From Bacteroidota bacterium (GTDB lineage: Bacteria; Bacteroidota; Bacteroidia; Chitinophagales; Chitinophagaceae), in the NCBI GenBank assembly GCA_016183765.1, contig JACPEA010000004.1, forward strand, positions 1 through 64,000: a stretch of DNA of 64,000 bases, written 5' to 3'. This document shows positions 16,958 to 24,380 of this stretch, piece by piece. Each line of letters opens with the position of its first letter. Positions within the stretch are counted from its first letter, which is position 1. The notes under the pieces were generated by a model. The model searched no databases. It was not told where the DNA came from and was given only the letters and a program-made list of their open reading frames with translations. The translations under genes were made by a program, and so were the position numbers.

Positions 16958-17376
16958 ACCAACTTCTTCCCCTTCCTGAAACAAGTTCCTTTAAAAACAG
17001 CCACTATCTCCTTTTCCTGATTGGTGATGGTGATATGATATAAACCAGTGCTTTTGCCGTTATGTACCTCCGTAGCTTCTGCCATAAGCGTATCACCTAT
17101 CTGAACGGCTTTCGTGAAGTTGATGGAAGTGTCGAGTGCCACGGAAAGGTTGTTCCGGTTATTGCAGGCAAAAGCGAAAGCGCTATCAGCCAGTGAGAAA
17201 CTGATTCCGCCATGCACGATGCCGAAACCATTCACCATTTCCTCGCGGATGGTCATCTGGATTTTGCTGTACCCTTCTCTGATCTCCAGCACCTGTATGC
17301 CCAGCCACTGTGAGAACCTGTCGTGCCGCATCATGTGTTCAACCACCTGTTGGGCCAATGCATCTTCTTGCTTCAT
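16948..17376 (-). CDS. paaI: PaaI-type hotdog acyl-CoA thioesterase
   Basis: 142 residues from ATG 17374-17376. The hotdog fold carries VNGFGIVHGGISFSLAD with the active-site HGG and Asp. PaaI hydrolyses hydroxyphenylacetyl-CoA and rescues stalled phenylacetate intermediates. The start lies one base after the paaG stop, and a purine-rich AAAGGAG sits in the end of paaG, so the two are translationally coupled. The C-terminus ends inside array 1b. Confidence 0.9.
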   Translation of the reverse strand: MKQEDALAQQVVEHMMRHDRFSQWLGIQVLEIREGYSKIQMTIREEMVNGFGIVHGGISFSLADSAFAFACNNRNNLSVALDTSINFTKAVQIGDTLMAEATEVHNGKSTGLYHITITNQEKEIVAVFKGTCFRKGKKLVDI

Positions 17377-17377
17377 A

Positions 17378-18154
17378 TTATTCTCCTTTGAAATTGGGTG
17401 AACGTTTATCCAGAAAAGCTTGTACCCCTTCTGCAAAATCGGCTGTGGCCGCTGCTTTCTGCTGGTAGCGGTCTTCCAGTAATAACTGTTCTTCCAGGTT
17501 ATAGGACAAGGAATGGTTCAATGCGTGTTTGATATAGGCCAATGCCCAGGTCGGCATCTTAGCAAGTGTGGCCGCTATCTTTTTGCTTTCTTCGGCAAAA
17601 GTCTCATCGCTGAATACTTTATACAACATACCCATCTGTAAAGCTTCTGCTGCCGATACTTTATCGCCCAGCATCATCAATGCGCTCGCCCGCTGAAAGC
17701 CGATGAGCCTGGGCAGATGAAAGGTTCCTCCGCTGTCGGGTATCAGACCGATCTTTGAAAATGCCTGAATGAATGAGGCTGATTGCGTAGCCACCACCAC
17801 ATCGCAGGCCAGAGCGATATTGGCCCCTGCACCTGCGGCTACTCCATTTACTGCAGCTATCACTGGCTTAGGCATGTTTCTTAAACGGGTGATGATGGGA
17901 TTGTAGTGTTCACTTAATATTTTCTGCATACCGGGACCATTCGGGTCTACTACTTCGGCAAGGTCTTGTCCGGCACAAAATCCTTTACCTGCACCGGTAA
18001 GGTACACACAACGGATTTCGGGCAGAGAAGCACATTCGTCCAGCCGGTTCTGCAACAGCAAAGCCATTTCCCGGTTAAAGGAATTCAGTTTGTCGGAGCG
18101 GTTAAGGGTGATGGTGGCGATGGCGTTTTCTATGGTGAAGAGGATTGGGGACAT
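17378..18154 (-). CDS. paaG: 1,2-epoxyphenylacetyl-CoA isomerase / enoyl-CoA hydratase
   Basis: 258 residues, crotonase fold. The oxyanion-hole segments are GAGKGFCAGQDL and VNGVAAGAGAN, and GLIPDSGGTFHLPR carries the single catalytic Asp typical of PaaG isomerases rather than the Glu pair of hydratases. PaaG converts the ring epoxide to the oxepin in aerobic phenylacetate degradation. It is coupled to paaI downstream. Upstream it is separated from paaD by helix-bundle copy 2 and its arrays. Confidence 0.9.
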   Translation of the reverse strand: MSPILFTIENAIATITLNRSDKLNSFNREMALLLQNRLDECASLPEIRCVYLTGAGKGFCAGQDLAEVVDPNGPGMQKILSEHYNPIITRLRNMPKPVIAAVNGVAAGAGANIALACDVVVATQSASFIQAFSKIGLIPDSGGTFHLPRLIGFQRASALMMLGDKVSAAEALQMGMLYKVFSDETFAEESKKIAATLAKMPTWALAYIKHALNHSLSYNLEEQLLLEDRYQQKAAATADFAEGVQAFLDKRSPNFKGE

Positions 18155-18162
18155 GAGTGGGG

Positions 18163-18280
18163 AGGGTTAGGGGGTTGAAAGGGTTAAAGAGGGTTAAAAT
18201 AGTTAAAAGGGGTTAAAGGGGTTAAAATAGTTAGAAAGGTTAAAATGAGTTAAAATAGGTAAAAGGATTAAAGGGGGTAG
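18163..18280. repeat. array arm 2a (GGTTAAAA-type units)
   Basis: About twelve 8-10 bp units of the type GGTTAAAG / GTTAAAATA run between the paaG start codon and the stop of helix-bundle copy 2. A 43-nt block (18191-18233) is the reverse complement of 18824-18866 with one mismatch. Confidence 0.93.
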
Positions 18281-18290
18281 GGAGGGATGG

Positions 18291-18668
18291 TTAAGTCTGC
18301 TTTTGTTTTTTTAGATATCCGATATATCCGTTTAATAATTTCAGTACTTTTTCAAATTGCATTCTGGATGCTGTTAATTGTTCAAAACTTATGTAAGCTT
18401 CGTCAAAAGCAACGGTTAGGTGATCCAGTGTTTCATTTAATGAGCCACGCGCATCTCTGCAGAATTTGATGTTGTCAAGGTAATGAAACCTGCCATATCC
18501 TTCAGCAATATTTGCTGTAACAGATCTGGAAGCCCGTTTTATCTGGTCTGCCAGTCGATATTTTTCTTCTGGCGGAAGTGTTCGACTAATATCAATGATC
18601 ATTTTACGAAATATTCTGGCTTGCTTCCATACCTCAAGCGATTCAAACCCCGAAGTGCTCTCTGCCAT
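18291..18668 (-). CDS. four-helix-bundle protein (23S rRNA IVP/S23 family), copy 2
   Basis: 125 residues. Landmarks: GFESLEVWKQARIFRK, LPPEEKYRLADQIKRAS, VTANIAEGYGRF, FCRDARGSLNETLDHL and LLNGYIGYLKKQK. The very basic RASRS-type helix would suit RNA or DNA contact, as shown for the related Avd family. It is a paralog of copies 1 and 3 (about half of the residues shared with copy 3). It sits between paaD and paaG, same direction, inside a strongly inverted GGTTAAA array pair. A 134-bp leader separates its ATG from the array, unlike copies 1 and 3. Confidence 0.92.
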   Translation of the reverse strand: MAESTSGFESLEVWKQARIFRKMIIDISRTLPPEEKYRLADQIKRASRSVTANIAEGYGRFHYLDNIKFCRDARGSLNETLDHLTVAFDEAYISFEQLTASRMQFEKVLKLLNGYIGYLKKQKQT

Positions 18669-18802
18669 AACTACGGATTTGAACCAATGTAACTACTTTA
18701 CCTATCGTAACCATTAGGTGTTTTTACCTGGTGACACTTACAATAATACTTCCAGTGACCCATATTCTGATCGTTCTCTTTCATCCTCAATAGTTCCAAC
18801 TG
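18669..18802. other. leader between arm 2b and helix-bundle copy 2
   Basis: This non-repeat segment holds a possible 28-codon minus-strand frame (18784 to 18698) ending in Asp-Arg, with an internal HWKYYCKCH. The stretch ACCTggTGACACTTAcAATAAT at 18727-18748 repeats, with three changes, the end of paaD at 18895-18916 (Lys-Cys-His-stop). It may be a scar of a duplication at the paaD 3' end. Confidence 0.4.
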
Positions 18803-18886
18803 ATTTAACCCATCAAACCCTTTTAACTATTTTAACCTCTTTAACCCCTTTTAACTATTTTAACCCTTTTAACCTCTTTAACCCTT
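18803..18886. repeat. array arm 2b (TTTTAACC-type units)
   Basis: Eight to ten units of TTTAACCC, TTTTAACTA and TTTAACCTC type end 10 nt before the paaD stop codon. It is the inverted partner of arm 2a. Confidence 0.93.
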
Positions 18887-18896
18887 AATTTCTCAC

Positions 18897-19445
18897 CTAA
18901 TGACACTTAAAATAATCAAACGGCTCCTTACAATCATTACACTGATACAACGCTTTACAGGCAGTACTTCCAAACTGTGATACCAACCGGGTGTGGTAGG
19001 AATTACAGCGCGGGCAAGGGATGGCTTCTTCCTGCTGAAATGAATCCGGTGTACAGACCAGTTGTTTGTATTGTGGGGGCGCGATACCATAGGCCTTGAG
19101 TTTGTCTTTACCGGCTTCGGTCATCCAGTCGGTTGTCCAGGCGGGTGACAGTACCTGTGTAAGATCAACATTTTTGTAACCAGCCTGTATCAGTGCCAGC
19201 CGCATGTTCATCTTCATAGTATCCATGGCGGGGCAGCCTGTGTAGGTTGGGGTATAGGAGACAACGATTTTCCAATTCTCCTCTGACTGCGTAGCCAGGG
19301 CTTGCACATTCCTTACAACACCCAGGTCTACCACTGATAATACGGGTACTTCGGGATCTGCTACGTTTTCCAGTATGGCCCATACTTCTTTTTCTATCTG
19401 GGCAGCAGTTTTTTGCCTGTTGTTATGTTGATCGGGTATTTCCAT
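18897..19445 (-). CDS. paaD: phenylacetyl-CoA epoxidase maturation protein PaaD
   Basis: 182 residues from ATG 19443-19445. It contains a MIP18/DUF59-like domain (VADPEVPVLSVVDLGVV, YTPTYTGCPAMDTM) and a C-terminal zinc ribbon (CPRC...CNDC...KCH). PaaD is needed for assembly of the metal or Fe-S centres of the PaaABCE epoxidase. The ORF stays open upstream into paaC, but the MEIPDQ start fits the family and leaves a 28-nt gap. Repeat array 2b starts just after its stop. Confidence 0.92.
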   Translation of the reverse strand: MEIPDQHNNRQKTAAQIEKEVWAILENVADPEVPVLSVVDLGVVRNVQALATQSEENWKIVVSYTPTYTGCPAMDTMKMNMRLALIQAGYKNVDLTQVLSPAWTTDWMTEAGKDKLKAYGIAPPQYKQLVCTPDSFQQEEAIPCPRCNSYHTRLVSQFGSTACKALYQCNDCKEPFDYFKCH

Positions 19446-19473
19446 AGGTGTTTTCTTTTCGGAGTGGTGGCTG

Positions 19474-20229
19474 TCACCATTCAGCTCCTGGATAAGCTCT
19501 CTGCAAAAATTGCATTTCGGCCAGTATGAATCCCAGGTGTTCTGTGTGGATGCCTTTTTTGCCGCACGACTGCATCCATATGTTGCCTGCAGGTATGGGC
19601 AGTGTAGCTTCCTCAAAAACCGTGGCCACTTTTTTCATCCAGCTGTTGCGGATGTCCTGAAGTACTACGCCATATCCATCATTCACTGCCTGCTGCTCAT
19701 AAGAATCTCCCTCAAACAGTTCTCCGGTAAAACTCCAAAGTTCATCTATAGCGTGTAACATGCGTCCCCTGCTTTCTTCTGTGCCATCGCCCAGGCGGAT
19801 CACCCATTCGCTGCTCCAGCGGAGATGGTAGGTCACTTCCTTGAAAGCTTTTTCTGCAATAGCTGCCAGTTGCTGATCAGTGCTTTGCTGCAGTTGCTGA
19901 TACAGGAAATACTGATAAGTGCTGAAGAAGAACTGACGCAAAGTGGTCTGTGCCCAGTCGCCGTTCGGAAGCTCCGTTAACAGGCAATTTTTATAATCGA
20001 TCGCATCGCGCAGGTAGGCCAGTGAATCTTCTGTGGCGCCGTTGCCGGTAAGTTTTGCTGCGTATTGGTAAAAATTCCTGGCCTGTCCTATATAATCCAG
20101 TGCAATATTCGAGATCGCTATGTCCTGCTCCAGGATCGGTCCATGCCCGCACCATTCGCTGTTCCGGTGTCCGATGATGAGTGCATTGTCGGCGAGTTGA
20201 AGGGTGTAGTTTAGGAGGGATGAGTTCAT
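19474..20229 (-). CDS. paaC: phenylacetyl-CoA 1,2-epoxidase subunit PaaC
   Basis: 251 residues, helical ferritin-like subunit. It shows LADNALIIGHRNSEWCGHGP and the segment ALDYIGQARNFYQYA of PaaC, the structural partner of the catalytic PaaA in the di-iron monooxygenase that epoxidises the ring of phenylacetyl-CoA. The di-iron ligands are incomplete, as usual for PaaC. Upstream the start codon is directly abutted by repeat arm 3a, with no other leader. Confidence 0.93.
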   Translation of the reverse strand: MNSSLLNYTLQLADNALIIGHRNSEWCGHGPILEQDIAISNIALDYIGQARNFYQYAAKLTGNGATEDSLAYLRDAIDYKNCLLTELPNGDWAQTTLRQFFFSTYQYFLYQQLQQSTDQQLAAIAEKAFKEVTYHLRWSSEWVIRLGDGTEESRGRMLHAIDELWSFTGELFEGDSYEQQAVNDGYGVVLQDIRNSWMKKVATVFEEATLPIPAGNIWMQSCGKKGIHTEHLGFILAEMQFLQRAYPGAEW

Positions 20230-20274
20230 TGGTAATTGGGTAATTAGGTAAATGGGTAAATGGGTAAATGGGGG
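20230..20274. repeat. array arm 3a (GGTAAAT-type units)
   Basis: Six 7-9 bp units (GGTAATT, GGTAAAT, GGGTAAAT) fill the space from the paaC ATG to the stop of helix-bundle copy 3. An 18-nt block (20239-20256) is the exact reverse complement of 20691-20708. Confidence 0.93.
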
Positions 20275-20661
20275 TTAGGTGTTTGATTTCTTGTCTCGCA
20301 AAAAGGAGATATAGCCGTTAAGTAATTTTAATATTTTTTGATAATCTTTTTCCAATGTAGTAAGCTGTTCTTTTGAAATGTATGATTCGTCGGCTGCGCA
20401 AATCAGGTGGTCGAGGCATTCCATGAGGCTTCCTCTGGCTTGTCTGCAGAACTGGATATTTTCCTGGTAATGGTATCTGCCATAACCTTCTGCTATATTG
20501 GCGGTAATACTTCTTGAGGCTCTTTTTAACTGATCAACCAAACGAAATTGTTCTTCTTTCGGAAAGGTTTTACAGATGTCAGAAATAGCTTCCCTGAAAA
20601 GCCTTGCCTCTTTCCACACATGTAAACCCTGAAAGCCTCCAGCATATTCCTGATCACTCAT
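20275..20661 (-). CDS. four-helix-bundle protein (23S rRNA IVP/S23 family), copy 3
   Basis: 128 residues. Landmarks: GFQGLHVWKEARLFRE, FPKEEQFRLVDQLKRAS, ITANIAEGYGRY, FCRQARGSLMECLDHL and LLNGYISFLRDKK. It is clearly paralogous to copies 1 and 2 (copy 2 closest). It lies between paaB and paaC, in operon direction, enclosed by inverted AATTACC arrays. The three copies share a protein family but have unrelated repeat sequences, which argues against a recent tandem duplication. Confidence 0.92.
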   Translation of the reverse strand: MSDQEYAGGFQGLHVWKEARLFREAISDICKTFPKEEQFRLVDQLKRASRSITANIAEGYGRYHYQENIQFCRQARGSLMECLDHLICAADESYISKEQLTTLEKDYQKILKLLNGYISFLRDKKSNT

Positions 20662-20670
20662 TTAAATAGA

Positions 20671-20737
20671 ATTTACCAATTACCTAATTACCCATTTACC
20701 TAATTACCAATTACCAATTACCAATTACCAATTACCA
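20671..20737. repeat. array arm 3b (AATTACC heptamers)
   Basis: Nine or so units, including four perfect AATTACC in a row, with variants ATTTACC and TAATTACC, end exactly at the paaB stop codon (20738-20740). It is the inverted partner of arm 3a. Confidence 0.95.
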
Positions 20738-21025
20738 CTACATATGTTTCACCTTATCCGGTAAATTATAAAAAGTAGGATGCCTGTAAGCTTTATCATT
20801 AGCCGGATCGTATAAGGCACCGGCTTCTGCGGGGTTGCTGGCATGTACATATTGACTCTCTACCACCCAGATGCTTACGCCTTCCATCCTGCGGGTATAC
20901 ACGTCCCTGGCATTTTCAATGGCCATCTGCGCATCGGCTGCATGCAGGCTTCCAACATGTTTATGATCAAGCCCCTGTTTGCTGCGGATGAAGACTTCCC
21001 AGAGAGGCCATTCGGTATTTGACAT
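20738..21025 (-). CDS. paaB: phenylacetyl-CoA 1,2-epoxidase subunit PaaB
   Basis: 95 residues, the usual length. WPLWEVFIRSKQGLDHKHVGSLHAADAQMAI and the YTRRMEGVSIWVV block are the PaaB signature. PaaB bridges the PaaA-PaaC heterodimers in the epoxidase complex. It follows paaA by 89 nt in the same direction. The repeat array of copy 3 begins directly at its stop codon. Confidence 0.95.
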   Translation of the reverse strand: MSNTEWPLWEVFIRSKQGLDHKHVGSLHAADAQMAIENARDVYTRRMEGVSIWVVESQYVHASNPAEAGALYDPANDKAYRHPTFYNLPDKVKHM

Positions 21026-21114
21026 GGTTGTATTCGTTTATTGCGTTAGTCGTTCATTCATTTGCAGGGTTCGCTCATTGTGTATTGCATCACCCATCAT
21101 CTCATCAACAAACA

Positions 21115-22059
21115 CTATGCTGCCGTTACCGCCTGTTTCTGTTTTCTTTTTTCTGCATAGGCCGTAGCGGCTTCCCTTACCCAGGCACCTTCTTCCCATG
21201 CTTTTTTGCGGGTCTCCAGTCTTTGTTTGTTGCAGGGACCGTTACCCTGTACCACCTGCCAGAACTCATCCCAGTTGATCTTGCCAAAATCGTAATGCCC
21301 CGTTGATCCGTTCCACTTCAGGTCTTTGTCGGGAATGACCAGGCCCAGCACTTTGATCTGTTCGGCACATACATCAATGAATTTCTGGCGAAGTTCGTCG
21401 TTGGTAAAACGTTTGATCTTCCATTTCATGCTTTGCAGGGTATTCGGGCTTTCATCGTCTGTGGGACCAAACATCATGATACTGGGCCACCACCAGCGGT
21501 CAATGGCATCCTGTGCCATTCTTTTCTGCGCTTCTGTTCCTTTGCCCAGCGTAAGCAGTATTTCAAATCCCTGTCGCTGGTGGAAACTTTCTTCTTTACA
21601 GATACGCACCATGGCCCTGGCATAGGGGCCAAAACTGGTTCTGCAAAGCGGAACCTGGTTCATAATGGCTGCGCCATCTACCAGCCAGCCAATGGCGCCG
21701 ATATCAGCCCAGCTCAGGGTAGGATAATTAAAGATGGAAGAATATTTGGCTTTGCCGCTATGCAACTGGTCATACATCTCATCGCGCGAAATACCGAGTG
21801 TTTCAGCGGCGGAATACAGGTAAAGACCATGGCCGGCTTCGTCCTGTACCTTGGCCAGTAAAATGGCTTTGCGCCGGAGGTTGGGGGCACGGGTGATCCA
21901 GTTGCCTTCCGGTAACATACCTACGATCTCACTGTGCGCATGCTGGCTGATCTGACGGATCAGTGTTTGCCGGTATTTCTCCGGCATCCAGTCTTTGGGT
22001 TCGATCTTGATCTCTTGGTCGATCTTGTCCTGGAATATCTTCTCGAAGTCTTTTTCCAT
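21115..22059 (-). CDS. paaA: phenylacetyl-CoA 1,2-epoxidase catalytic subunit PaaA
   Basis: 314 residues from ATG 22057-22059. The di-iron carboxylate ligands are seen in [12 protein letters not shown] and [14 protein letters not shown], and the N-terminal domain has [20 protein letters not shown]. It inserts one oxygen atom into the aromatic ring of phenylacetyl-CoA. A TTG seven codons upstream overlaps the -7 element and is not the start. The promoter TATTTTTG is at 22078-22085 and a palindromic operator at 22102-22117, so this is the main regulated promoter of the paa genes. Confidence 0.96.
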   Translation of the reverse strand: MEKDFEKIFQDKIDQEIKIEPKDWMPEKYRQTLIRQISQHAHSEIVGMLPEGNWITRAPNLRRKAILLAKVQDEAGHGLYLYSAAETLGISRDEMYDQLHSGKAKYSSIFNYPTLSWADIGAIGWLVDGAAIMNQVPLCRTSFGPYARAMVRICKEESFHQRQGFEILLTLGKGTEAQKRMAQDAIDRWWWPSIMMFGPTDDESPNTLQSMKWKIKRFTNDELRQKFIDVCAEQIKVLGLVIPDKDLKWNGSTGHYDFGKINWDEFWQVVQGNGPCNKQRLETRKKAWEEGAWVREAATAYAEKRKQKQAVTAA

Positions 22060-22077
22060 CGGGTATTGATTAGTATT

Positions 22078-22085
22078 CAAAAATA
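22078..22085 (-). promoter_or_regulatory. -7 element of the paaA promoter
   Basis: TATTTTTG on the minus strand matches TAnnTTTG exactly and lies 18 nt before the paaA ATG. The operator palindrome is 16 nt upstream of it. Confidence 0.7.
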
Positions 22086-22101
22086 GGGAAAGATATATAA
22101 T

Positions 22102-22117
22102 GCTAACGAATGTTAGC
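22102..22117. promoter_or_regulatory. TetR-type operator at paaA
   Basis: GCTAAC-GAAT-GTTAGC is a perfect 6-bp inverted repeat with a 4-nt spacer, between the expected -33 and -7 regions of the paaA promoter. The same 14-bp core CTAACGAATGTTAG recurs at the tetR promoter, so binding of the TetR protein here is the obvious reading. Confidence 0.8.
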
Positions 22118-22223
22118 TTCGATTATATGTAAAATTATGCAGTACGTTAGCTTGTTGAACGTATGATTTGAAAACCGGTGTGAGTTCTTAACATGACCGA
22201 ATAGTTTACGCTGGTATTCACGC

Positions 22224-23303
22224 TTATTTACTATCAAAATCCACCACCACTTTTTCCGTCCGTGGGTGTGATTGGCAGGTGAGGATAAAACCCTGCTCAA
22301 TTTCATCCGGTTCCAGTCCATAGTTAACATCCATGTCAACTTCGCCTTCTACCAGTTTAGCGCGGCAGGTACAGCAAACACCGCCCTTACAGGCATAAGG
22401 CAGGTCGGCACCGTGCTGCAGTGCGGCATCTAGGATAGACTTCTCTTCAAAGCCCAGGTCAAAATCAAAGGATATTCCGTCGAGTTTAATGGTGACCTTA
22501 CTTTTGATATCCTGCGGATGACTTTTTTGTGTTTTTTGTTCCTTATCCTTTTTAGCTCCGGGTGTAGTAAAGAGTTCGAAATGGATCTTTTTTTTGTCTA
22601 CCCCCAGGTTTTCCAGTTGTTCTTTTACTGAGAAGATCATTTCTTCCGGACCACATACAAAAAAGGCATCGGCCTGTTGGGCATCAATGGCTTTTTCGCA
22701 GAGCATAGCGCATTTCTCACCGTCGATTCTTCCGAAGTTGATGGGGGCATCCGTTTTTTCCCTTGAGAGGATATAGATCACACGAAAACGATCCATGTAC
22801 AGGTTCTTCAAAGCTTCCAATTCTTCCTTAAAAATGATGGTATGTCGGTTCCGGTTGCCATATACCAGGGTAAAACTGCTTTTGGGTTCTGTGCGTAAAC
22901 TGGTTTTGATGATGGATAACACAGGTGTGATGCCACTGCCGGCCGCAAAACCCACATATTCCTTTGCCTGTGCCGGATCCAGTTCTGTAAAAAACTTACC
23001 CAGGGGTGGCAGTACATCGAGTGTATCCCCTTTTTTCAGCGTGTGGTTGGCATAGGTGGAGAACAGTCCATCGGTTACCTGTTTTACCGCTACACGGAGT
23101 TCCTGGTCCAGTGGGCTGCTGCAAACCGAATAAGACCGCCGGATTTCCTGTCCGTTAATATGGGTACGGAGGGTAATGTATTGACCTTGTTTGTATTGAA
23201 AGGTTTCTGCCAGTGCTGCGGGAATGCTAAACGCAATAGACACGCAATCGCTGGTCTCTCTTCTTACTTCAGCTACTGTCAGTGGATGAAAATGTAATGA
23301 CAT
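22224..23303 (-). CDS. paaE: phenylacetyl-CoA epoxidase reductase subunit PaaE
   Basis: 359 residues. The FAD-binding domain has RRSYSVCSSP, the NAD-binding domain has GFAAGSGITPVLSI and FVCGPEEMI, and the C-terminal plant-type 2Fe-2S ferredoxin has CKGGVCCTC with a later Cys in LTCQSHP. It passes electrons from NAD(P)H to the PaaABC di-iron site. The start codon is directly abutted by heptamer array 4a, which therefore forms its entire leader; it is probably cotranscribed with tetR. Confidence 0.94.
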   Translation of the reverse strand: MSLHFHPLTVAEVRRETSDCVSIAFSIPAALAETFQYKQGQYITLRTHINGQEIRRSYSVCSSPLDQELRVAVKQVTDGLFSTYANHTLKKGDTLDVLPPLGKFFTELDPAQAKEYVGFAAGSGITPVLSIIKTSLRTEPKSSFTLVYGNRNRHTIIFKEELEALKNLYMDRFRVIYILSREKTDAPINFGRIDGEKCAMLCEKAIDAQQADAFFVCGPEEMIFSVKEQLENLGVDKKKIHFELFTTPGAKKDKEQKTQKSHPQDIKSKVTIKLDGISFDFDLGFEEKSILDAALQHGADLPYACKGGVCCTCRAKLVEGEVDMDVNYGLEPDEIEQGFILTCQSHPRTEKVVVDFDSK

Positions 23304-23387
23304 GGTGAGTGGTGAGTCGTGAGTGGTGAGTCGTGAGTCGTGAGTGGTGAGTCGTCAGTTGTGAATGGTCAGTTGTGAATGGTGAAT
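23304..23387. repeat. array arm 4a (12 heptamers, SGTGAGT type)
   Basis: Twelve uninterrupted 7-bp units, starting GGTGAGT/CGTGAGT and drifting to TGTGAAT/GGTGAAT, begin at the base next to the paaE ATG. The unit type is the same as in arrays 5a/5b. The inverted partner 4b lies 41 bp away with no gene between them. Confidence 0.96.
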
Positions 23388-23428
23388 GGGGCAACGGTTA
23401 TATCAATGCTCGGGATCAATGATGCTTC

Positions 23429-23463
23429 ACTCCCTACTCCCTACTCACCACTGACGATTCACG
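23429..23463. repeat. array arm 4b (ACTCACC-type heptamers)
   Basis: Five 7-bp units (ACTCCCT, ACTCCCT, ACTCACC, ACTGACG, ATTCACG) end 6 nt before the tetR stop codon. They are the reverse complement of the 4a unit type. Confidence 0.88.
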
Positions 23464-23469
23464 GTTCTC

Positions 23470-24063
23470 TTAGTGATTCACCAATCCACCTACCAGGATG
23501 GTGATCATGTTCTCTTCCAGTTCTTCTGCGCTGATCTTCTGGGTGGAGCGGTGCCAGCTTTCAATACCGCTGATGGCATGCAGCATGATGAGTACCGCGG
23601 TAGGTGCGTCAATTTTTTTGATCTCTTTATTGCGGATACCCGCTTCTATGATGGCGGCAAAACGTTTGCGGTAAATGCGTCGCTGGTTCTGGAAATTGGA
23701 GAGGTAGGGATCGGCCAGGTGTTTCCATTCACGGTCGCTCACGTACACTTCCTCATAATGGTGGATCATTTCGTGGATGTGAAAACGGAGCAGCTTCTCC
23801 ACTTTCTGGATAGAACTGATCGGTTCAGCCTCTATCTCGTCGATTTTGTGCGTGAAACGGTTGGCTACGCTGAAGCATAACTCGTGCAGCAGTTCTGTTT
23901 TGGATTTGATGTGGTTATACAGGCTGGCAGCTTCTACGCCTACGGCTTCTGCCAGGTCGCGCATGCTGGCAGCTTTGAATCCTTTTTCGCGGAACAGGGC
24001 CGCGGCTTTGGTTACGATCACATCTTTGCGCGAGATGTTTTTGTCGGTTTTTATTCTGGCCAT
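23470..24063 (-). CDS. TetR/AcrR-family regulator, probable phenylacetate repressor
   Basis: 197 residues from ATG 24061-24063. The N-terminal helix-turn-helix is FREKGFKAASMRDLAEAVGVEAASLYNHIKSK; the rest is a helical ligand-binding domain. Head position in the paa cluster and the shared palindrome at its own promoter and at paaA suggest a PaaR-like repressor released by phenylacetyl-CoA; the ligand is an inference. A TTG six codons upstream also keeps the frame open but lies outside the family start. Confidence 0.88.
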   Translation of the reverse strand: MARIKTDKNISRKDVIVTKAAALFREKGFKAASMRDLAEAVGVEAASLYNHIKSKTELLHELCFSVANRFTHKIDEIEAEPISSIQKVEKLLRFHIHEMIHHYEEVYVSDREWKHLADPYLSNFQNQRRIYRKRFAAIIEAGIRNKEIKKIDAPTAVLIMLHAISGIESWHRSTQKISAEELEENMITILVGGLVNH

Positions 24064-24067
24064 AAAG

Positions 24068-24096
24068 CGAAGATAAAACAACTAACGAATGTTAGC
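24068..24096 (-). promoter_or_regulatory. tetR promoter and autoregulatory operator
   Basis: On the minus strand TATCTTCG (24068-24075, one change from TAnnTTTG) is preceded by the palindrome ACTAAC-GAAT-GTTAGC at 24081-24096. The core is identical to the paaA operator, so autoregulation is likely. Confidence 0.75.
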
Positions 24097-24130
24097 AACC
24101 TTTTTAAGGATAAAATATTATTATGTTAGT

Positions 24131-24243
24131 TTTTAGGATGTGTGGATGAAGGATTTCGAATTGTAGAGAGAATATAAGGTTCTGGAATAAGCATTCGTCA
24201 TACATGAATCCATCATCCCATCATTCGCCAATCCATCAATCAG
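24131..24243. repeat. degenerate 7-8 bp repeats between tetR and the PfkB gene
   Basis: GGATG/GGATT motifs at 24131-24155 and CAT(C)CCAT / AATCCAT units at 24192-24243 are in inverted sense. They look like an eroded array pair of the kind seen at 23.3 and 26.6 kb. No gene lies in 24064-24380. Confidence 0.45.
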
Positions 24244-24380
24244 TGGACGGAACCCTGAAGTGCTTGCGACGCAACAGGCGATGCCTTTGGTGATACAGCT
24301 GGTAGTAAAATAAATCGCTGTATTACGGGCTTTTAGGTGGTTATGAACTAATTTCGCCCACCGATAACAAAACTTATTTT

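Noticed and set aside
18669..18695. tRNA T-loop-like GGTTCAAATCC on the minus strand near helix-bundle copy 2
   Set aside because: The flanking bases do not form a T-stem and no acceptor or anticodon arm is found, so it is not a tRNA.
19446..19616. Longer paaD starting inside paaC
   Set aside because: The extra 57 residues overlap paaC and do not match PaaD; MEIPDQ is the better start.
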